Made by a program: the position numbers and the translations under genes. A stretch of 36,518 bases of DNA from Lachnospiraceae bacterium UBA7160. Lineage in GTDB: Bacteria; Bacillota; Clostridia; Lachnospirales; Lachnospiraceae. Below, one piece after another: positions 8,870 through 17,602 of the stretch (position 1 is the first letter of the stretch; every line of letters starts with the position of its first letter). The notes under the pieces were generated by a model. The model saw only the letters and a program-made list of their open reading frames with translations. It was not told where the DNA came from and did no database searches. The DNA lies in the NCBI GenBank assembly GCA_002491565.1, contig DKWE01000006.1, positions 26,697 through 63,214 of the forward strand, read 5' to 3'.

Positions 8870-8879
8870 GACACGCCTG
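8861..8879. terminator. Hairpin between convergent genes
   Basis: CAGGCGT (8861-8867) and ACGCCTG (8873-8879) form a perfect 7-bp stem around a 5-nt loop. It spans the stop of the plus-strand glycosyltransferase, six bases before the stop of the minus-strand acetyltransferase. It has no T run on either strand, so its strength as a terminator is doubtful. Confidence 0.4.
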
Positions 8880-8884
8880 AGGTT

Positions 8885-9418
8885 CTAGATGTCATATCCA
8901 ATTCCGCCATCCATAAGGTCTTGTTTCATCTGGTTAATTTCCTGCAGAGTTTTTTCGGAAAAGCGGGTATGATAAACGAACGGACATTCTTTTAGCTCTT
9001 TTTGACTCCGGGAGATATAGTCCGAATAGCTTCCGATTACGCGTGCCGGGTTTCCGACGGCTACAGAGTTATCAGGAATGTCCTTTGTGACAACTGCACC
9101 GGCCCCGATAATACAGCAATTGCCAATTTTTACATTGGGCATAATAACGGCATCAGCTCCGATAAAGACATGGCTGCCAATCCATACCCTGCCTACTTTG
9201 CTGTATCCAAGCGCACGCTTTGTAGACGCGTCATGCATGAGAATACGGCAGTCAGAGAGGGTGACGTGATCTCCAATTCTGAGAAGAAAGGGATGTGTCG
9301 GATCAATCTTGGTTGTCCCGATCCAGACATCTTCTCCAATTTCTGCGCCGCCTGCTTTTAGTTCCTTAATAGTAGGCCCCCTGCCCAGAAGCCTGCGGAT
9401 TTTATGCTTCAGGTTCAT
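8885..9418 (-). CDS. Left-handed beta-helix O-acetyltransferase (hexapeptide repeat)
   Basis: About 177 residues. Hexapeptide repeats run from IGEDVWIGTTKID through VWIGSHVFIGADAVIMPNVKIGNCCIIGAGAVV, ending in the standard VTKDIPDNSVAVGNPARVIG acyl-CoA-binding coil. Family members transfer acetyl from acetyl-CoA to sugar hydroxyls as trimers in the cytoplasm. The start at 9418 (MNLKHKIRRLLG) follows AAAAAGGAGG with ideal spacing; a longer frame to 9538 would run past its own promoter (9458-9487) and is rejected. It is transcribed against the surrounding operons, so polysaccharide acetylation may be controlled separately. Confidence 0.9.
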   Translation of the reverse strand: MNLKHKIRRLLGRGPTIKELKAGGAEIGEDVWIGTTKIDPTHPFLLRIGDHVTLSDCRILMHDASTKRALGYSKVGRVWIGSHVFIGADAVIMPNVKIGNCCIIGAGAVVTKDIPDNSVAVGNPARVIGSYSDYISRSQKELKECPFVYHTRFSEKTLQEINQMKQDLMDGGIGYDI

Positions 9419-9457
9419 AGCGTTCCTCCTTTTTAGCGCTTCGTCATCGTTAGAAGC

Positions 9458-9487
9458 ATTGTAAGATAGTTTATTTAGAAATGTCAA
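9458..9487 (-). promoter_or_regulatory. Promoter of the acetyltransferase gene
   Basis: On the minus strand, a perfect TTGACA (9482-9487) and TACAAT (9458-9463) are separated by 18 bp, 40 bp before the acetyltransferase start. This is the closest match to the consensus -35 in the window. Confidence 0.75.
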
Positions 9488-9527
9488 GCTGAATAGGCCA
9501 GTCACAGAAAATTCATAAATATGCCTG

Positions 9528-9556
9528 TTGCTTTTCAAATTATTATGTCATATACT
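9528..9556 (+). promoter_or_regulatory. Promoter of the wzy-to-wzx operon
   Basis: TTGCTT (9528-9533) and TATACT (9551-9556) with a 17-bp spacer, 85 bp before the polymerase gene. The minus-strand operon starting near 20649 has the same two hexamers with the same spacing. Confidence 0.65.
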
Positions 9557-9641
9557 GAGTTGGAACTGTATAGCGATGAAGTGACAGGAGGGGCGGAGGA
9601 AGTATCTGGAGCCAGAGGGAAGAAACAGAGGTCGTTGCAGA

Positions 9642-10904
9642 ATGATGAAAAAAAAGAAACCGATTTGGCTTGTGTTAATTTATATCTTTATAATGGCAAT
9701 TGGCTTTATGGACGGTGCATGGTCGGTTCCCTGGTACTTGAAGTATCTGGCACAGATTTCTGTTGTGCTATTGGCTTTTTGCTGGCTTTTGTTCAGCGGA
9801 GATTTTTCAGGATTCAGCTGCATCGGCACGTATTTTGCGATGAATGTTATCCCATTTATTGGGATTATCGCGATCTCTGTCTTTTACTGGCTGCTTGACT
9901 TGCAGACGATGACTTTTATCAGTCGCGGCTGTTCTTCTGTATTGTATCTTATTATATCACTGTTCGCAGTCAGCGCTGCGGTTTACCTGTTTGGCGGAGC
10001 TTCAATCGAATATACCATGTACAGTATGGTGCTTGCAAATATAGGAGTCGTACTGTATTCTGTGAAACGATTTGGAATACAGGCATTTATCACCGGTCTG
10101 ATAATATTTGCAAAGTCCGGAGGTATTGACACAACTCCGGCGATTAAGACACTGGAGGTGCATGATCTGACCTTTGCTTTTGGGTTGTATATCATTTATT
10201 ACCTGCTGGTGGACGAGAACAAAAAACGGTGGCTTTATCTGGCTGTTACCGTGGTGTTTTTCCTGCTTGGCTTTAAGCGTATTGCTGTACTTGGAATGGG
10301 AGGATCTCTAATGATACATTTGGCTTTATCCAGATTTTCAGATAAAGCCAGGGTGTTGTTTATCCGTTGGTTGACGTTGGCAGGGATAGCGGTATGTCTG
10401 TTTTATGTTTATTTTATCCATTCGCCGCTGTTTAATGCGTTTGTAGATTATTATGGAATTGATACCATGGGACGCAAGAGTATTTATGATTTTTTTAAAC
10501 CGTACTATGAGATTACGCCGATGTTTCGGGGCTATGGTATCGGCTTTGTAAGCAGAACCTGTAATCTGATGAGCGCAGATAGAATAGGGATATTCAGACT
10601 GTTCCAGTATGGAGGAATGCATAATGATATTGTTACATTTTATATAGAACTTGGATTTACAGGATTTCTTTTATGGGTGTGGTATGAACTGTATTTTCGG
10701 ATTATGTGGATTACCAAAAAGTATGGAGTAAAGATTGCTAAGATTTTAGTGTACGGAACGATCTATACCTTTGTTACTTATGCGACGGATAATACGATTT
10801 TTTACTGTTATATTAACACCATATTCATGCTGCTTCCGATGGCGTATGCAGTGAAACAGCAGGAAGCGGAAGGAGATGCTCATGAAACGCTTGAAAATGA
10901 GTAG
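9642..10904 (+). CDS. Wzy-like polysaccharide repeat-unit polymerase
   Basis: A 420-residue, very hydrophobic protein with roughly ten or more membrane segments starting at residue 8. A long extracytoplasmic region lies around FKPYYEITPMFRGYGIGF. The late motif GMHNDIVTFYIELGFTGF resembles the conserved H-N-D ... E-L-G stretch of O-antigen and capsule polymerases. Family knowledge: Wzy joins undecaprenyl-linked repeat units outside the membrane. No sequence family is certain because Wzy proteins diverge strongly; the call rests on topology, this motif, and the neighbouring flippase and co-polymerases. It opens an operon and overlaps the next gene by 23 nt. Confidence 0.8.
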   Translation: MMKKKKPIWLVLIYIFIMAIGFMDGAWSVPWYLKYLAQISVVLLAFCWLLFSGDFSGFSCIGTYFAMNVIPFIGIIAISVFYWLLDLQTMTFISRGCSSVLYLIISLFAVSAAVYLFGGASIEYTMYSMVLANIGVVLYSVKRFGIQAFITGLIIFAKSGGIDTTPAIKTLEVHDLTFAFGLYIIYYLLVDENKKRWLYLAVTVVFFLLGFKRIAVLGMGGSLMIHLALSRFSDKARVLFIRWLTLAGIAVCLFYVYFIHSPLFNAFVDYYGIDTMGRKSIYDFFKPYYEITPMFRGYGIGFVSRTCNLMSADRIGIFRLFQYGGMHNDIVTFYIELGFTGFLLWVWYELYFRIMWITKKYGVKIAKILVYGTIYTFVTYATDNTIFYCYINTIFMLLPMAYAVKQQEAEGDAHETLENE

Positions 10905-12189
10905 AGGTATTCACGCGGTGCATTGTCTGGTTTATGGATTTGCAAAACACTTTTTTCTCTATGTGCTGATTATTGTCGCAGTCATGGCTGCAACAAGTTT
11001 CAGTATGTATCTGGGAAAGGAAAATACTGTGACTGCGACGCTTACTTTAAACTACGAGGAGGCTGCAAAAGGGCTGTACCCGAATTCGACCCGGTTCAGT
11101 ATTTCACTGATCAAGTCTCAGGAGGTAATGGAACGGGTGATCGAGATGGCCGGGCTGGAAAATATTACGCCGGAGCAACTTTCAAACCATATTACTGCAC
11201 AGGGCGTGAACGTCCATAATATTCAGGGAAATTCTGACAGCAATTACCGTATAGCAACGAGCTATTCGATTACGTATCGGAAGAATCCTGAGATAAAACG
11301 AATCAGTGCGAGGGACATCCTGGAGCTGATAATTCAGGCATATAAAGAAGAATTTTTTGAGAATTACGCATATGGAAAGGCGACACTGACCTGTGACATT
11401 GAGCCATACGAGTCTCTGGAGTATCTGGAGATTGCGGAAATGTTTAAGCGGGAGGGGAATAAGCTTTACCGGCACCTGAACAGCATGATGAAGGACAACG
11501 GGACTTTCCTGTCGGAAAAGACGCAGGAGACCTTCTCCTCTCTGAAAAAGAGAGCTTACAATTTCCTCAATATTGATCTGGAGAAGTTCAGTTCTTATGT
11601 GAAGCAGAGTGGGCTTTCAAAAGATAAGGCGGGGTATATCAGTAAGCTCGAATACCAGAATCATCTGATGGACATTTCGTATCAGAAGCTGATGGGAGAA
11701 TACAGCATCAGGCTGGGTGCGATTGACCTGTATGATGCCGCACTGACTGCAGTCGTTCTGGTACCGACTGTAGATACGAGCCTGGAGTTTTATATGTCGC
11801 GGACGAAGGTGGCGATTGATTATCAGGCTGAATTGGCAGAGAGTGCGAGTTCAAGTGCGAATGACTATAATGAGAAGATGAATGAGAATAAGCATGTGAT
11901 GGAAATGCTGGACCTGGCAGGCGCTTCCTCTGCGTCGGCAAAGCAAAAGGCGGAGGAAATGATCCAGACGATGAAGGCTGAACTGGAGGATATCACAAAT
12001 AAGACAGTGGTGACGAATCAGGAATACATAAGGTATAAGACGAAAAACTATCTGAGTACTTCCTACGTGGAAAAGAGCCTTTCGGACATGCTCAGCATTA
12101 AGTGGGCAATACTGGCGGGCGGCTTTGTCACATTTGCCATTGGCTGTTGGATTCTTATTCTGGAGAGCCGGAGAAAGGAAGAGCAGTAA
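10882..12189 (+). CDS. Wzz-like polysaccharide co-polymerase (chain-length determinant)
   Basis: About 435 residues. A transmembrane segment lies near 21-43 (FFLYVLIIVAVMAATSFSMY) and another near the C-terminus (WAILAGGFVTFAIGCWILIL). Between them is a long, mostly helical extracellular region with coiled-coil character around residues 310-375. This two-helix topology with a large outside loop is that of Wzz/YveK-type co-polymerases. The short basic tail has no kinase domain. The start at 10882 is 6 nt after AAGGAG; an in-frame ATG at 10876 touches that ribosome site and is less likely. It lies directly between polymerase and second co-polymerase, so the two probably form one assembly. Confidence 0.75.
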   Translation: MKRLKMSRGIHAVHCLVYGFAKHFFLYVLIIVAVMAATSFSMYLGKENTVTATLTLNYEEAAKGLYPNSTRFSISLIKSQEVMERVIEMAGLENITPEQLSNHITAQGVNVHNIQGNSDSNYRIATSYSITYRKNPEIKRISARDILELIIQAYKEEFFENYAYGKATLTCDIEPYESLEYLEIAEMFKREGNKLYRHLNSMMKDNGTFLSEKTQETFSSLKKRAYNFLNIDLEKFSSYVKQSGLSKDKAGYISKLEYQNHLMDISYQKLMGEYSIRLGAIDLYDAALTAVVLVPTVDTSLEFYMSRTKVAIDYQAELAESASSSANDYNEKMNENKHVMEMLDLAGASSASAKQKAEEMIQTMKAELEDITNKTVVTNQEYIRYKTKNYLSTSYVEKSLSDMLSIKWAILAGGFVTFAIGCWILILESRRKEEQ

Positions 12190-12192
12190 GCG

Positions 12193-14022
12193 ATGAAAAA
12201 GTTTGAAATCCTGCGCTATTTTAAAAAATGGTGGTTCCTGATCGCAGCTGTCTCTGCGTTTGCGGGAGTTTTCTTCATGAAATATGCGACGAACCGTCAG
12301 GTGTATACTGCGAGATCTGTAGTGAGGTATGCCTACGCGGATGCAGAAGAGGGGCTCGCGCCGGATGGATCAAAGCTGGACGTCTCTGAGATCTTTTCCT
12401 CCTCGGTAGTGAAAGATGCATTGGAGAGTCTGGGAGTCAATGCAGGAGTCGATTCGGTCCGTTCACGGGGATCAGTAACCGAAATTATTCCGGATGATAT
12501 CAAGGCATCGCAGCAGGCTAAGATAGAGGATGGAAAAGACTACGAAGAGTACCATCCCACAGATTACATCGTCAGTTTTTCTGCAGACAGCAGCAAGAAT
12601 GCAGAGTATGCCAGAGCAATTTTGGATGCGGTGTTGAGTAAATACTTTGTAAAGTTCGGTGAAAAGTATGTGGATCAGTCTTCCATTCCCAATAATGTGA
12701 TGAATGCGGTCAAAGGTACCTACGACTATATTGAGAGGGCAGAGATTATCGAGAATTCCGTGTCGGATATCATGAAGGAGTTGGGAGCGAAGCAGAAAAG
12801 AAGCCCGGAGTTTTACTCCGCAAAGACAGGGATGACCTTTGAAGACCTTTATGACAAATATCACTATATCAGCAATGTAAAGATTCCATATCTATTTTCA
12901 GAAATTCTGAGTGCAAAATTAACAGACAATAAGGACGTATTGATTAAAAAATATAAGGAGCGAATCGCTTCCTATAATCTGTCAGAAAGTACAGATGGGG
13001 ATAAGGTTCAGGATGTCCTGGATATCATTAAGAGCTATGGAGAGAAAAATAAGGAAGGCTCTCTGTACTATCATTCCGATTCTACCGATGGAAATGGAGA
13101 CCTGAATGGCAATATTCTGGAACATGTGTATGATGACGCAGTTCGTGGTGAAGAAGAGGAGATTGTGGACAGAACAACCGTGTATGATCAGCTGATTGCG
13201 GATTACGTGATGCTGGAGAACAGTCGGTCATTTGCAATCATTGATGCCGCATATTGCCAGTACATTATTGATGTGTTTGAAGAGAAGCCGGAAAAATTGG
13301 TGGACAGCGCTGCGTATAAGGAAGATGTAGAGGAAAGCCTGGCCGCGATCGTGGAAGAGTTAAATGAATTATATGAAACACTTAGTATAACTATGGTGGA
13401 ATACAATGAATATCTGGGTGCACAGCATGTGACCTGTTTGTCAAGTACGAGCGTGTCAGAAAGCGTGAATGTGAAGCTGTATATGGTGCTTGGGATCGTT
13501 TTGTTCTTTATTTTTGGATGTGTAGGTGCAATTCTTCTCGGCAGACTGCAGGATTTTGCAGAATTCTTTTTCTACACAGATTCCAGACTGCGTGTACCGA
13601 ACCGGAGTGCGTGCGACCGATATATTCAGAGTTATTCGGGGCGGACGCTTCCGCCTGCGTTTTCCTGTATGGTTTTGGAGCTGTCTAATCTGAACCAGGT
13701 TAATCGTCTGGAGGGAAGAGAGAAGGGCGATAAGATGTTGAAGAATTTCTGCGATATGATCAGCGCTGCGACTGATTATAAAGGTATGGTAGCATACAAT
13801 GGAGGAAATCAGTTTATCGGTTTCTTTGAAAAGTGTTCTTCCGAGAAGCTGGAAAGTTACAGTGATTTTATGGTGCGCCTGGTGAAAAGCTACAATATGG
13901 AGCATGAGGACTCGAAAATGAAGTACGCAGTTGGAAAATCAGAAAGTAAGATGGATAATGTGTATACGATCCGGGCACTGCTTCAGAAGGCGATGACAGG
14001 GAAAGAGGAGCAGGAGGTATAA
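12193..14022 (+). CDS. Wzz-like co-polymerase fused to a degenerate GGDEF domain
   Basis: A 609-residue protein. TM1 is near residues 13-30 (WWFLIAAVSAFAGVFF) and TM2 near 428-450 (LYMVLGIVLFFIFGCVGAIL), with a ~400-residue outside loop between, which matches the co-polymerase next door. Residues ~461-600 after TM2 follow the GGDEF pattern: LRVPNRSACDRYI, then CMVLELSNLNQVNRLEG with EKGDKML, then VAYNGGNQFIGFF. The signature is GGNQF (537-541), not GGDEF/GGEEF, and the first metal-binding Asp position reads ELSN. Diguanylate cyclase activity is therefore unlikely, and no RxxD inhibitory site is seen just before it. It may bind a nucleotide or a partner. It starts 3 nt after the previous stop and the next gene begins directly after its stop. 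Confidence 0.8.
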   Translation: MKKFEILRYFKKWWFLIAAVSAFAGVFFMKYATNRQVYTARSVVRYAYADAEEGLAPDGSKLDVSEIFSSSVVKDALESLGVNAGVDSVRSRGSVTEIIPDDIKASQQAKIEDGKDYEEYHPTDYIVSFSADSSKNAEYARAILDAVLSKYFVKFGEKYVDQSSIPNNVMNAVKGTYDYIERAEIIENSVSDIMKELGAKQKRSPEFYSAKTGMTFEDLYDKYHYISNVKIPYLFSEILSAKLTDNKDVLIKKYKERIASYNLSESTDGDKVQDVLDIIKSYGEKNKEGSLYYHSDSTDGNGDLNGNILEHVYDDAVRGEEEEIVDRTTVYDQLIADYVMLENSRSFAIIDAAYCQYIIDVFEEKPEKLVDSAAYKEDVEESLAAIVEELNELYETLSITMVEYNEYLGAQHVTCLSSTSVSESVNVKLYMVLGIVLFFIFGCVGAILLGRLQDFAEFFFYTDSRLRVPNRSACDRYIQSYSGRTLPPAFSCMVLELSNLNQVNRLEGREKGDKMLKNFCDMISAATDYKGMVAYNGGNQFIGFFEKCSSEKLESYSDFMVRLVKSYNMEHEDSKMKYAVGKSESKMDNVYTIRALLQKAMTGKEEQEV

Positions 14023-14934
14023 ATGAAAAAATGGAAGAAGCATCCTCCGGCCGAGGCGGAGGAAAAGAAATCTGATCAGGAACCGGTACGGCGTAAAAAG
14101 AAAAAAAGATGGAAAGTAGTAGTGTTGATCCTGCTGTGCCTGCTGAGCTTTGCTGCGGGCATAGTCCTGTGGCTGATGCAGAGGGAGGAGGATTTTGTGG
14201 AGAGCTTTTACCAGATACAGTCGGAAAAGCTTACAGACAATATCCGCGTAGTCCTGCTTTCAGATCTGCATTTGCGGGAGTTCGGGGAAAAGAATTGTGA
14301 GTTGATAGGACGGATCGAGGCATTAAAGCCAGACCTGATCGCAATTGCAGGCGACATGAATCTGCAGGAGCAGTTTGAACATCATGTTGTGACGGAGCTG
14401 TGCGAAGCTCTGGTGGAACTTGCACCGGTCTACTATGTGCCAGGAAATCATGAGTTGGGGCAAATCGTCTTTCATGAGTCAACGATTGAGGAGAATCTGG
14501 TCAATGCCGGAGTACACCTGTTGGTCAATCAACAGGAAACGATTGAACTGAAGGGAAATACAATTAAGATCGGTGGTCTGGCAAATCCACCGATGCAATA
14601 TGAAAAGTATGGTACGGATTTTTTTGAAGCTTTTGAGCAGGGAGAAGAATTTAAGCTGCTGCTGGTGCATTATCCGGAATACTTTTCAGGAGCGCTGCAG
14701 GATGCTGATATTGATGTGGCGCTGTGCGGTCATGCGCACGGCGGACAAGTTCGGATTCCGGGGATTGGCGGACTCTATACGATGGATCAGGGCTGGTTTC
14801 CGGAGCTCACGGAAGGACTGCATAAGATTCACGATATTTCTGTGGTAATCAGCCGGGGGTTGGGCGACTCCAGCAAGGTGCCTCGGATCAATAACCCGCC
14901 GGAGCTTGTGATCGTGGATATGAACTGGTACTGA
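14023..14934 (+). CDS. Membrane-anchored calcineurin-like metallophosphoesterase
   Basis: A 303-residue protein with a very basic N-terminus, one membrane segment near residues 31-51, and a catalytic domain with all family metal motifs: D81-x-H83 (LLSDLHL), G110-D111, G141-N-H-E, H216 (LLVHYPE) and GHAHGG with H237/H239. This order matches YkuE-like phosphoesterases. Positive-inside topology puts the catalytic domain outside the cell. The substrate is unknown. In this operon it could act on a lipid-linked phosphate, on phosphoglycerol decorations or on polymer ends; these are inferences. The start follows AGGAGG and abuts the stop of the GGDEF-like co-polymerase, so production of the two is probably coupled. 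Confidence 0.85.
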   Translation: MKKWKKHPPAEAEEKKSDQEPVRRKKKKRWKVVVLILLCLLSFAAGIVLWLMQREEDFVESFYQIQSEKLTDNIRVVLLSDLHLREFGEKNCELIGRIEALKPDLIAIAGDMNLQEQFEHHVVTELCEALVELAPVYYVPGNHELGQIVFHESTIEENLVNAGVHLLVNQQETIELKGNTIKIGGLANPPMQYEKYGTDFFEAFEQGEEFKLLLVHYPEYFSGALQDADIDVALCGHAHGGQVRIPGIGGLYTMDQGWFPELTEGLHKIHDISVVISRGLGDSSKVPRINNPPELVIVDMNWY

Positions 14935-14980
14935 GCAGCAAAAGGATGGCGCAGAGCCAGAATAAAGATTGAGGAGGAAC

Positions 14981-16534
14981 ATGAGGACAAAGTATTCATT
15001 GATTAACATGCTGACTGGGATTGCAGGCCAGTTGCTTCGGATTTTCCTGGCTTTTTTTAGCAGAAAGATATTCATTTACTATCTTTCCAGCGAATATCTG
15101 GGGATAAATGGAGTATTTTCCAATGTGTTAAGCGTGCTTGGCCTGGCTGAGCTGGGTATTGGAAGCGCGATTATTTATAAAATCTACAAACCAGTGGCAG
15201 AGGGCGATCAGGACATGATCTGCCGGCTCATGAACTTCTATCGCCTGCTGTACCGCTGTGTTGCTGTTGTGGTGCTGCTCCTGGGACTGTCTCTGCTTCC
15301 ATTTTTGGATCTTCTGGTGAAGGACAGTCAGGGGATTGAACACTTATCGCTGATTTATCTGCTGTATCTGCTGAATTCCGTGTCCTCTTATCTGTTTTCT
15401 TATAAAAATACGATTCTGACGGCATACCAGAAAAGCTATTACCGGATCGTGTGGGGGCATGTAATGTACACCGTGCAGATTGTACTGCAGATCCTTGTTC
15501 TGGTACTGACGCAGAACTTTATTCTTTTCCTGGTGATTCAAATACTGAATCAGCTTGCGGTTAACCTGATTGTAGTTAGAAAGGTGGACAGGGACTATCC
15601 GTTTTTGAAGGAACAGAAGGCTCTGCCGGATAAAGCAACACGCAGGGCAATTGCAAGGGATATGCTGGCGCTCAGCATCCATAGCTTTGGAGGAGTGGTG
15701 CTGAATGGGACAGACAACCTGCTGATGTCAGCGTTTGTAGGGCTTGCAAGTGCAGGGATTTATTCTAATTATCAGCTGATTTTTACGAATGTGAATGGAT
15801 TAATATCTTGGGTATACAGTGCATTCACAGCAAGTGTGGGAAATCTCGCTGCACTTGAGAGCAAGCAGAAAGTGTATGAGATCTACCGGACGCTGGATTT
15901 TTTTCTGTTTGGAATATACGGCTATGCTTCGGTCGGTATTTTTGTGATGATTAATCCCTTTATTAAGCTGATGTTTGGGGAAGAGTATCTTTTTTCTATG
16001 GTTATGGTACTGGTGCTGATTACCAGCTTTTATATTACCGGGCTGCGTCAGATTTGTTTAAAATTTCGTTATGCGATGGGACTGTTCTGGTATGACCGGT
16101 ATAAAGCCTTGGCAGAAGCTGCGATCAATTTGATCGCCTCCCTGGTTCTTGTAAGGAGCTATGGAGTAGTCGGGATCATCCTTGGAACGGTGATCAGCAG
16201 CATGGCTACTGTTTTCTGGGTGGAGCCGTATGTCTTTTTCCGTTATGGGATTCAGGAGGAATGGAAGCAAAAACTCAGAAAGTACTTTCAGACGTATGCG
16301 CTCCGGGTAGCGTCAGTTATAGCTGCAGCCTTTTTCTCCTGGCAGCTTTGCAGGCTGTTTCCAGGGGAAACTCTTGGCTGGTTTGTTTTGAAGTGCATGA
16401 TCTGTACGGTGGTATATATCGTCATATTTCTGATATGCTACTCCAGATGCAGAGAATTCGTGTATCTGAAGCAGCGGGGGAGAAGTATTATGCAGGAGGC
16501 TCTCCATAAGCTGCGTGGGCAGAAGAGTTGCTGA
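14981..16534 (+). CDS. Wzx-like lipid-linked repeat-unit flippase
   Basis: About 517 residues, with 12-14 predicted membrane segments, opening MRTKYSLINMLTGIAGQLLR. SRKIFIYYLSSEYLGINGVF followed by LGLAELGIGSAIIYKIYKPV is the standard N-terminal signature of the MOP-superfamily polysaccharide exporters in Gram-positive capsule loci. It moves the undecaprenyl-linked repeat across the membrane for the polymerase. The ATG at 14981 follows GAGGAGG with 3-4 nt spacing; a TTG four codons earlier lies within that ribosome site. It is the last gene of the operon, with only 18 nt between its stop and the stop of the convergent GT2 gene. Confidence 0.88.
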   Translation: MRTKYSLINMLTGIAGQLLRIFLAFFSRKIFIYYLSSEYLGINGVFSNVLSVLGLAELGIGSAIIYKIYKPVAEGDQDMICRLMNFYRLLYRCVAVVVLLLGLSLLPFLDLLVKDSQGIEHLSLIYLLYLLNSVSSYLFSYKNTILTAYQKSYYRIVWGHVMYTVQIVLQILVLVLTQNFILFLVIQILNQLAVNLIVVRKVDRDYPFLKEQKALPDKATRRAIARDMLALSIHSFGGVVLNGTDNLLMSAFVGLASAGIYSNYQLIFTNVNGLISWVYSAFTASVGNLAALESKQKVYEIYRTLDFFLFGIYGYASVGIFVMINPFIKLMFGEEYLFSMVMVLVLITSFYITGLRQICLKFRYAMGLFWYDRYKALAEAAINLIASLVLVRSYGVVGIILGTVISSMATVFWVEPYVFFRYGIQEEWKQKLRKYFQTYALRVASVIAAAFFSWQLCRLFPGETLGWFVLKCMICTVVYIVIFLICYSRCREFVYLKQRGRSIMQEALHKLRGQKSC

Positions 16535-16540
16535 CAGCAA

Positions 16541-16569
16541 GAGGTAGGAGGATTATGAGTCCTGTTTGA
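16541..16569 (+). other. Orphan ribosome site and 4-codon reading frame
   Basis: GAGGTAGGAGG (16541-16551) and an ATG (16555) follow the flippase stop, as for a further operon gene, but the frame ends after four codons (16567-16569). All of it overlaps the tail of the convergent GT2 gene. It may mark where the plus-strand operon was cut off by a rearrangement, or be chance. Confidence 0.35.
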
Positions 16570-17539
16570 TCTGACTGTTTCGTACCTCCTGCCGATAATA
16601 CTGAACTGGGCAAAGCAGAGCCCATGTATAGCGAAGCTTTCGCCGTATGGAAAACGTATTTGTACAAAGCAGCCGCCAGTATAATTTCCTCTGCCCGGCT
16701 CTTAATTTCCGTTGCAGTGTTTCTGAATCGCGCAGGTACAGCCGTGATTTGTTATAATGGATAATGGTGTCAAAGAAGGCGCGGTTTAAAGTCAGATCGT
16801 ATAATTCCTTTTCCTTATGCTGCTGGTAGAAAGTCAGGCGTTCCCGGATCGCATCAAAATACTGGAGATTTCGTTCCGAGTAACCGGACAACATAATACC
16901 GTTTGGATTCTGTCGGTAATAATAGATAGCCGCATCGATATATACGACCTGATTGGCCGCATACAGCAGCTGATAGGTAGTAGCCTCATCTTCGTGGATC
17001 CGGCCTTTCGGGAAGCGGATCTTATGGAAGAGATTTCTTCGGAATAGCTTTCCCCATGCCGTGCTGGTCCGGATATAATACGGATAATCATAAATACGCA
17101 TGTTTGCCTGGACATTTGTCAGGATTTCCTGCGGAATGAGATCTGGCACGGCACAGCGGCAGGTATCTGAAGTCACCTTCTGGTAATTTGCAATTCCTGC
17201 ATCACACCCTTCTTTTGTGCATGCTTCCAGCAAAAGCTCAATATAGCGTTCATGAATATAGTCGTCACTGTCTACAAAGGCCAGATAGTCACCTGTCGCC
17301 AGGGCAATCCCTTTGTTTCGGGCATCCGATAGTCCGCCGTTTTTTTGATGGATGACATGGATTCTTGGATCCGCTGAGGCGTACTCCTCACAGATCTGTC
17401 CGCTTTCGTCCGTAGAGCCATCGTCGATCAGAAGAATTTCCAGATGAGGATACGTCTGGCGCATCACGCTATCCAGGCAGCATTTCAGGAAACGTTCTGT
17501 ATTATAGACAGGAATGATAATACTTACGGATTCATTCAC
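16553..17539 (-). CDS. Glycosyltransferase, GT2 family
   Basis: A 328-residue GT-A enzyme. The opening VSIIIPVYNTERFLKCCLDS, the LLIDDGSTDESG nucleotide-binding block and the metal-binding AFVDSDDYIHERYIE define family 2. The C-terminal part (residues ~200-328) is variable and holds basic and aromatic residues typical of acceptor recognition in capsule enzymes. The start is a GTG at 17539, preceded by GGGAGGGG on the minus strand. It is the last of four minus-strand genes that run against the Wzy/Wzx operon. It should add one sugar from a nucleotide donor to the lipid-linked unit; the donor is unknown. Confidence 0.9.
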   Translation of the reverse strand: MNESVSIIIPVYNTERFLKCCLDSVMRQTYPHLEILLIDDGSTDESGQICEEYASADPRIHVIHQKNGGLSDARNKGIALATGDYLAFVDSDDYIHERYIELLLEACTKEGCDAGIANYQKVTSDTCRCAVPDLIPQEILTNVQANMRIYDYPYYIRTSTAWGKLFRRNLFHKIRFPKGRIHEDEATTYQLLYAANQVVYIDAAIYYYRQNPNGIMLSGYSERNLQYFDAIRERLTFYQQHKEKELYDLTLNRAFFDTIIHYNKSRLYLRDSETLQRKLRAGQRKLYWRLLCTNTFSIRRKLRYTWALLCPVQYYRQEVRNSQIKQDS

Positions 17540-17602
17540 AGGGTATGCCCCTCCCTTCTCTTTGAAAAACAGATATATTTTAAATCGCAGCAGAACCCTC
17601 TT

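Noticed and set aside
9419..9538. 40-residue N-terminal extension of the minus-strand acetyltransferase
   Set aside because: It would begin upstream of the consensus promoter at 9458-9487, while a perfect ribosome site precedes 9418.
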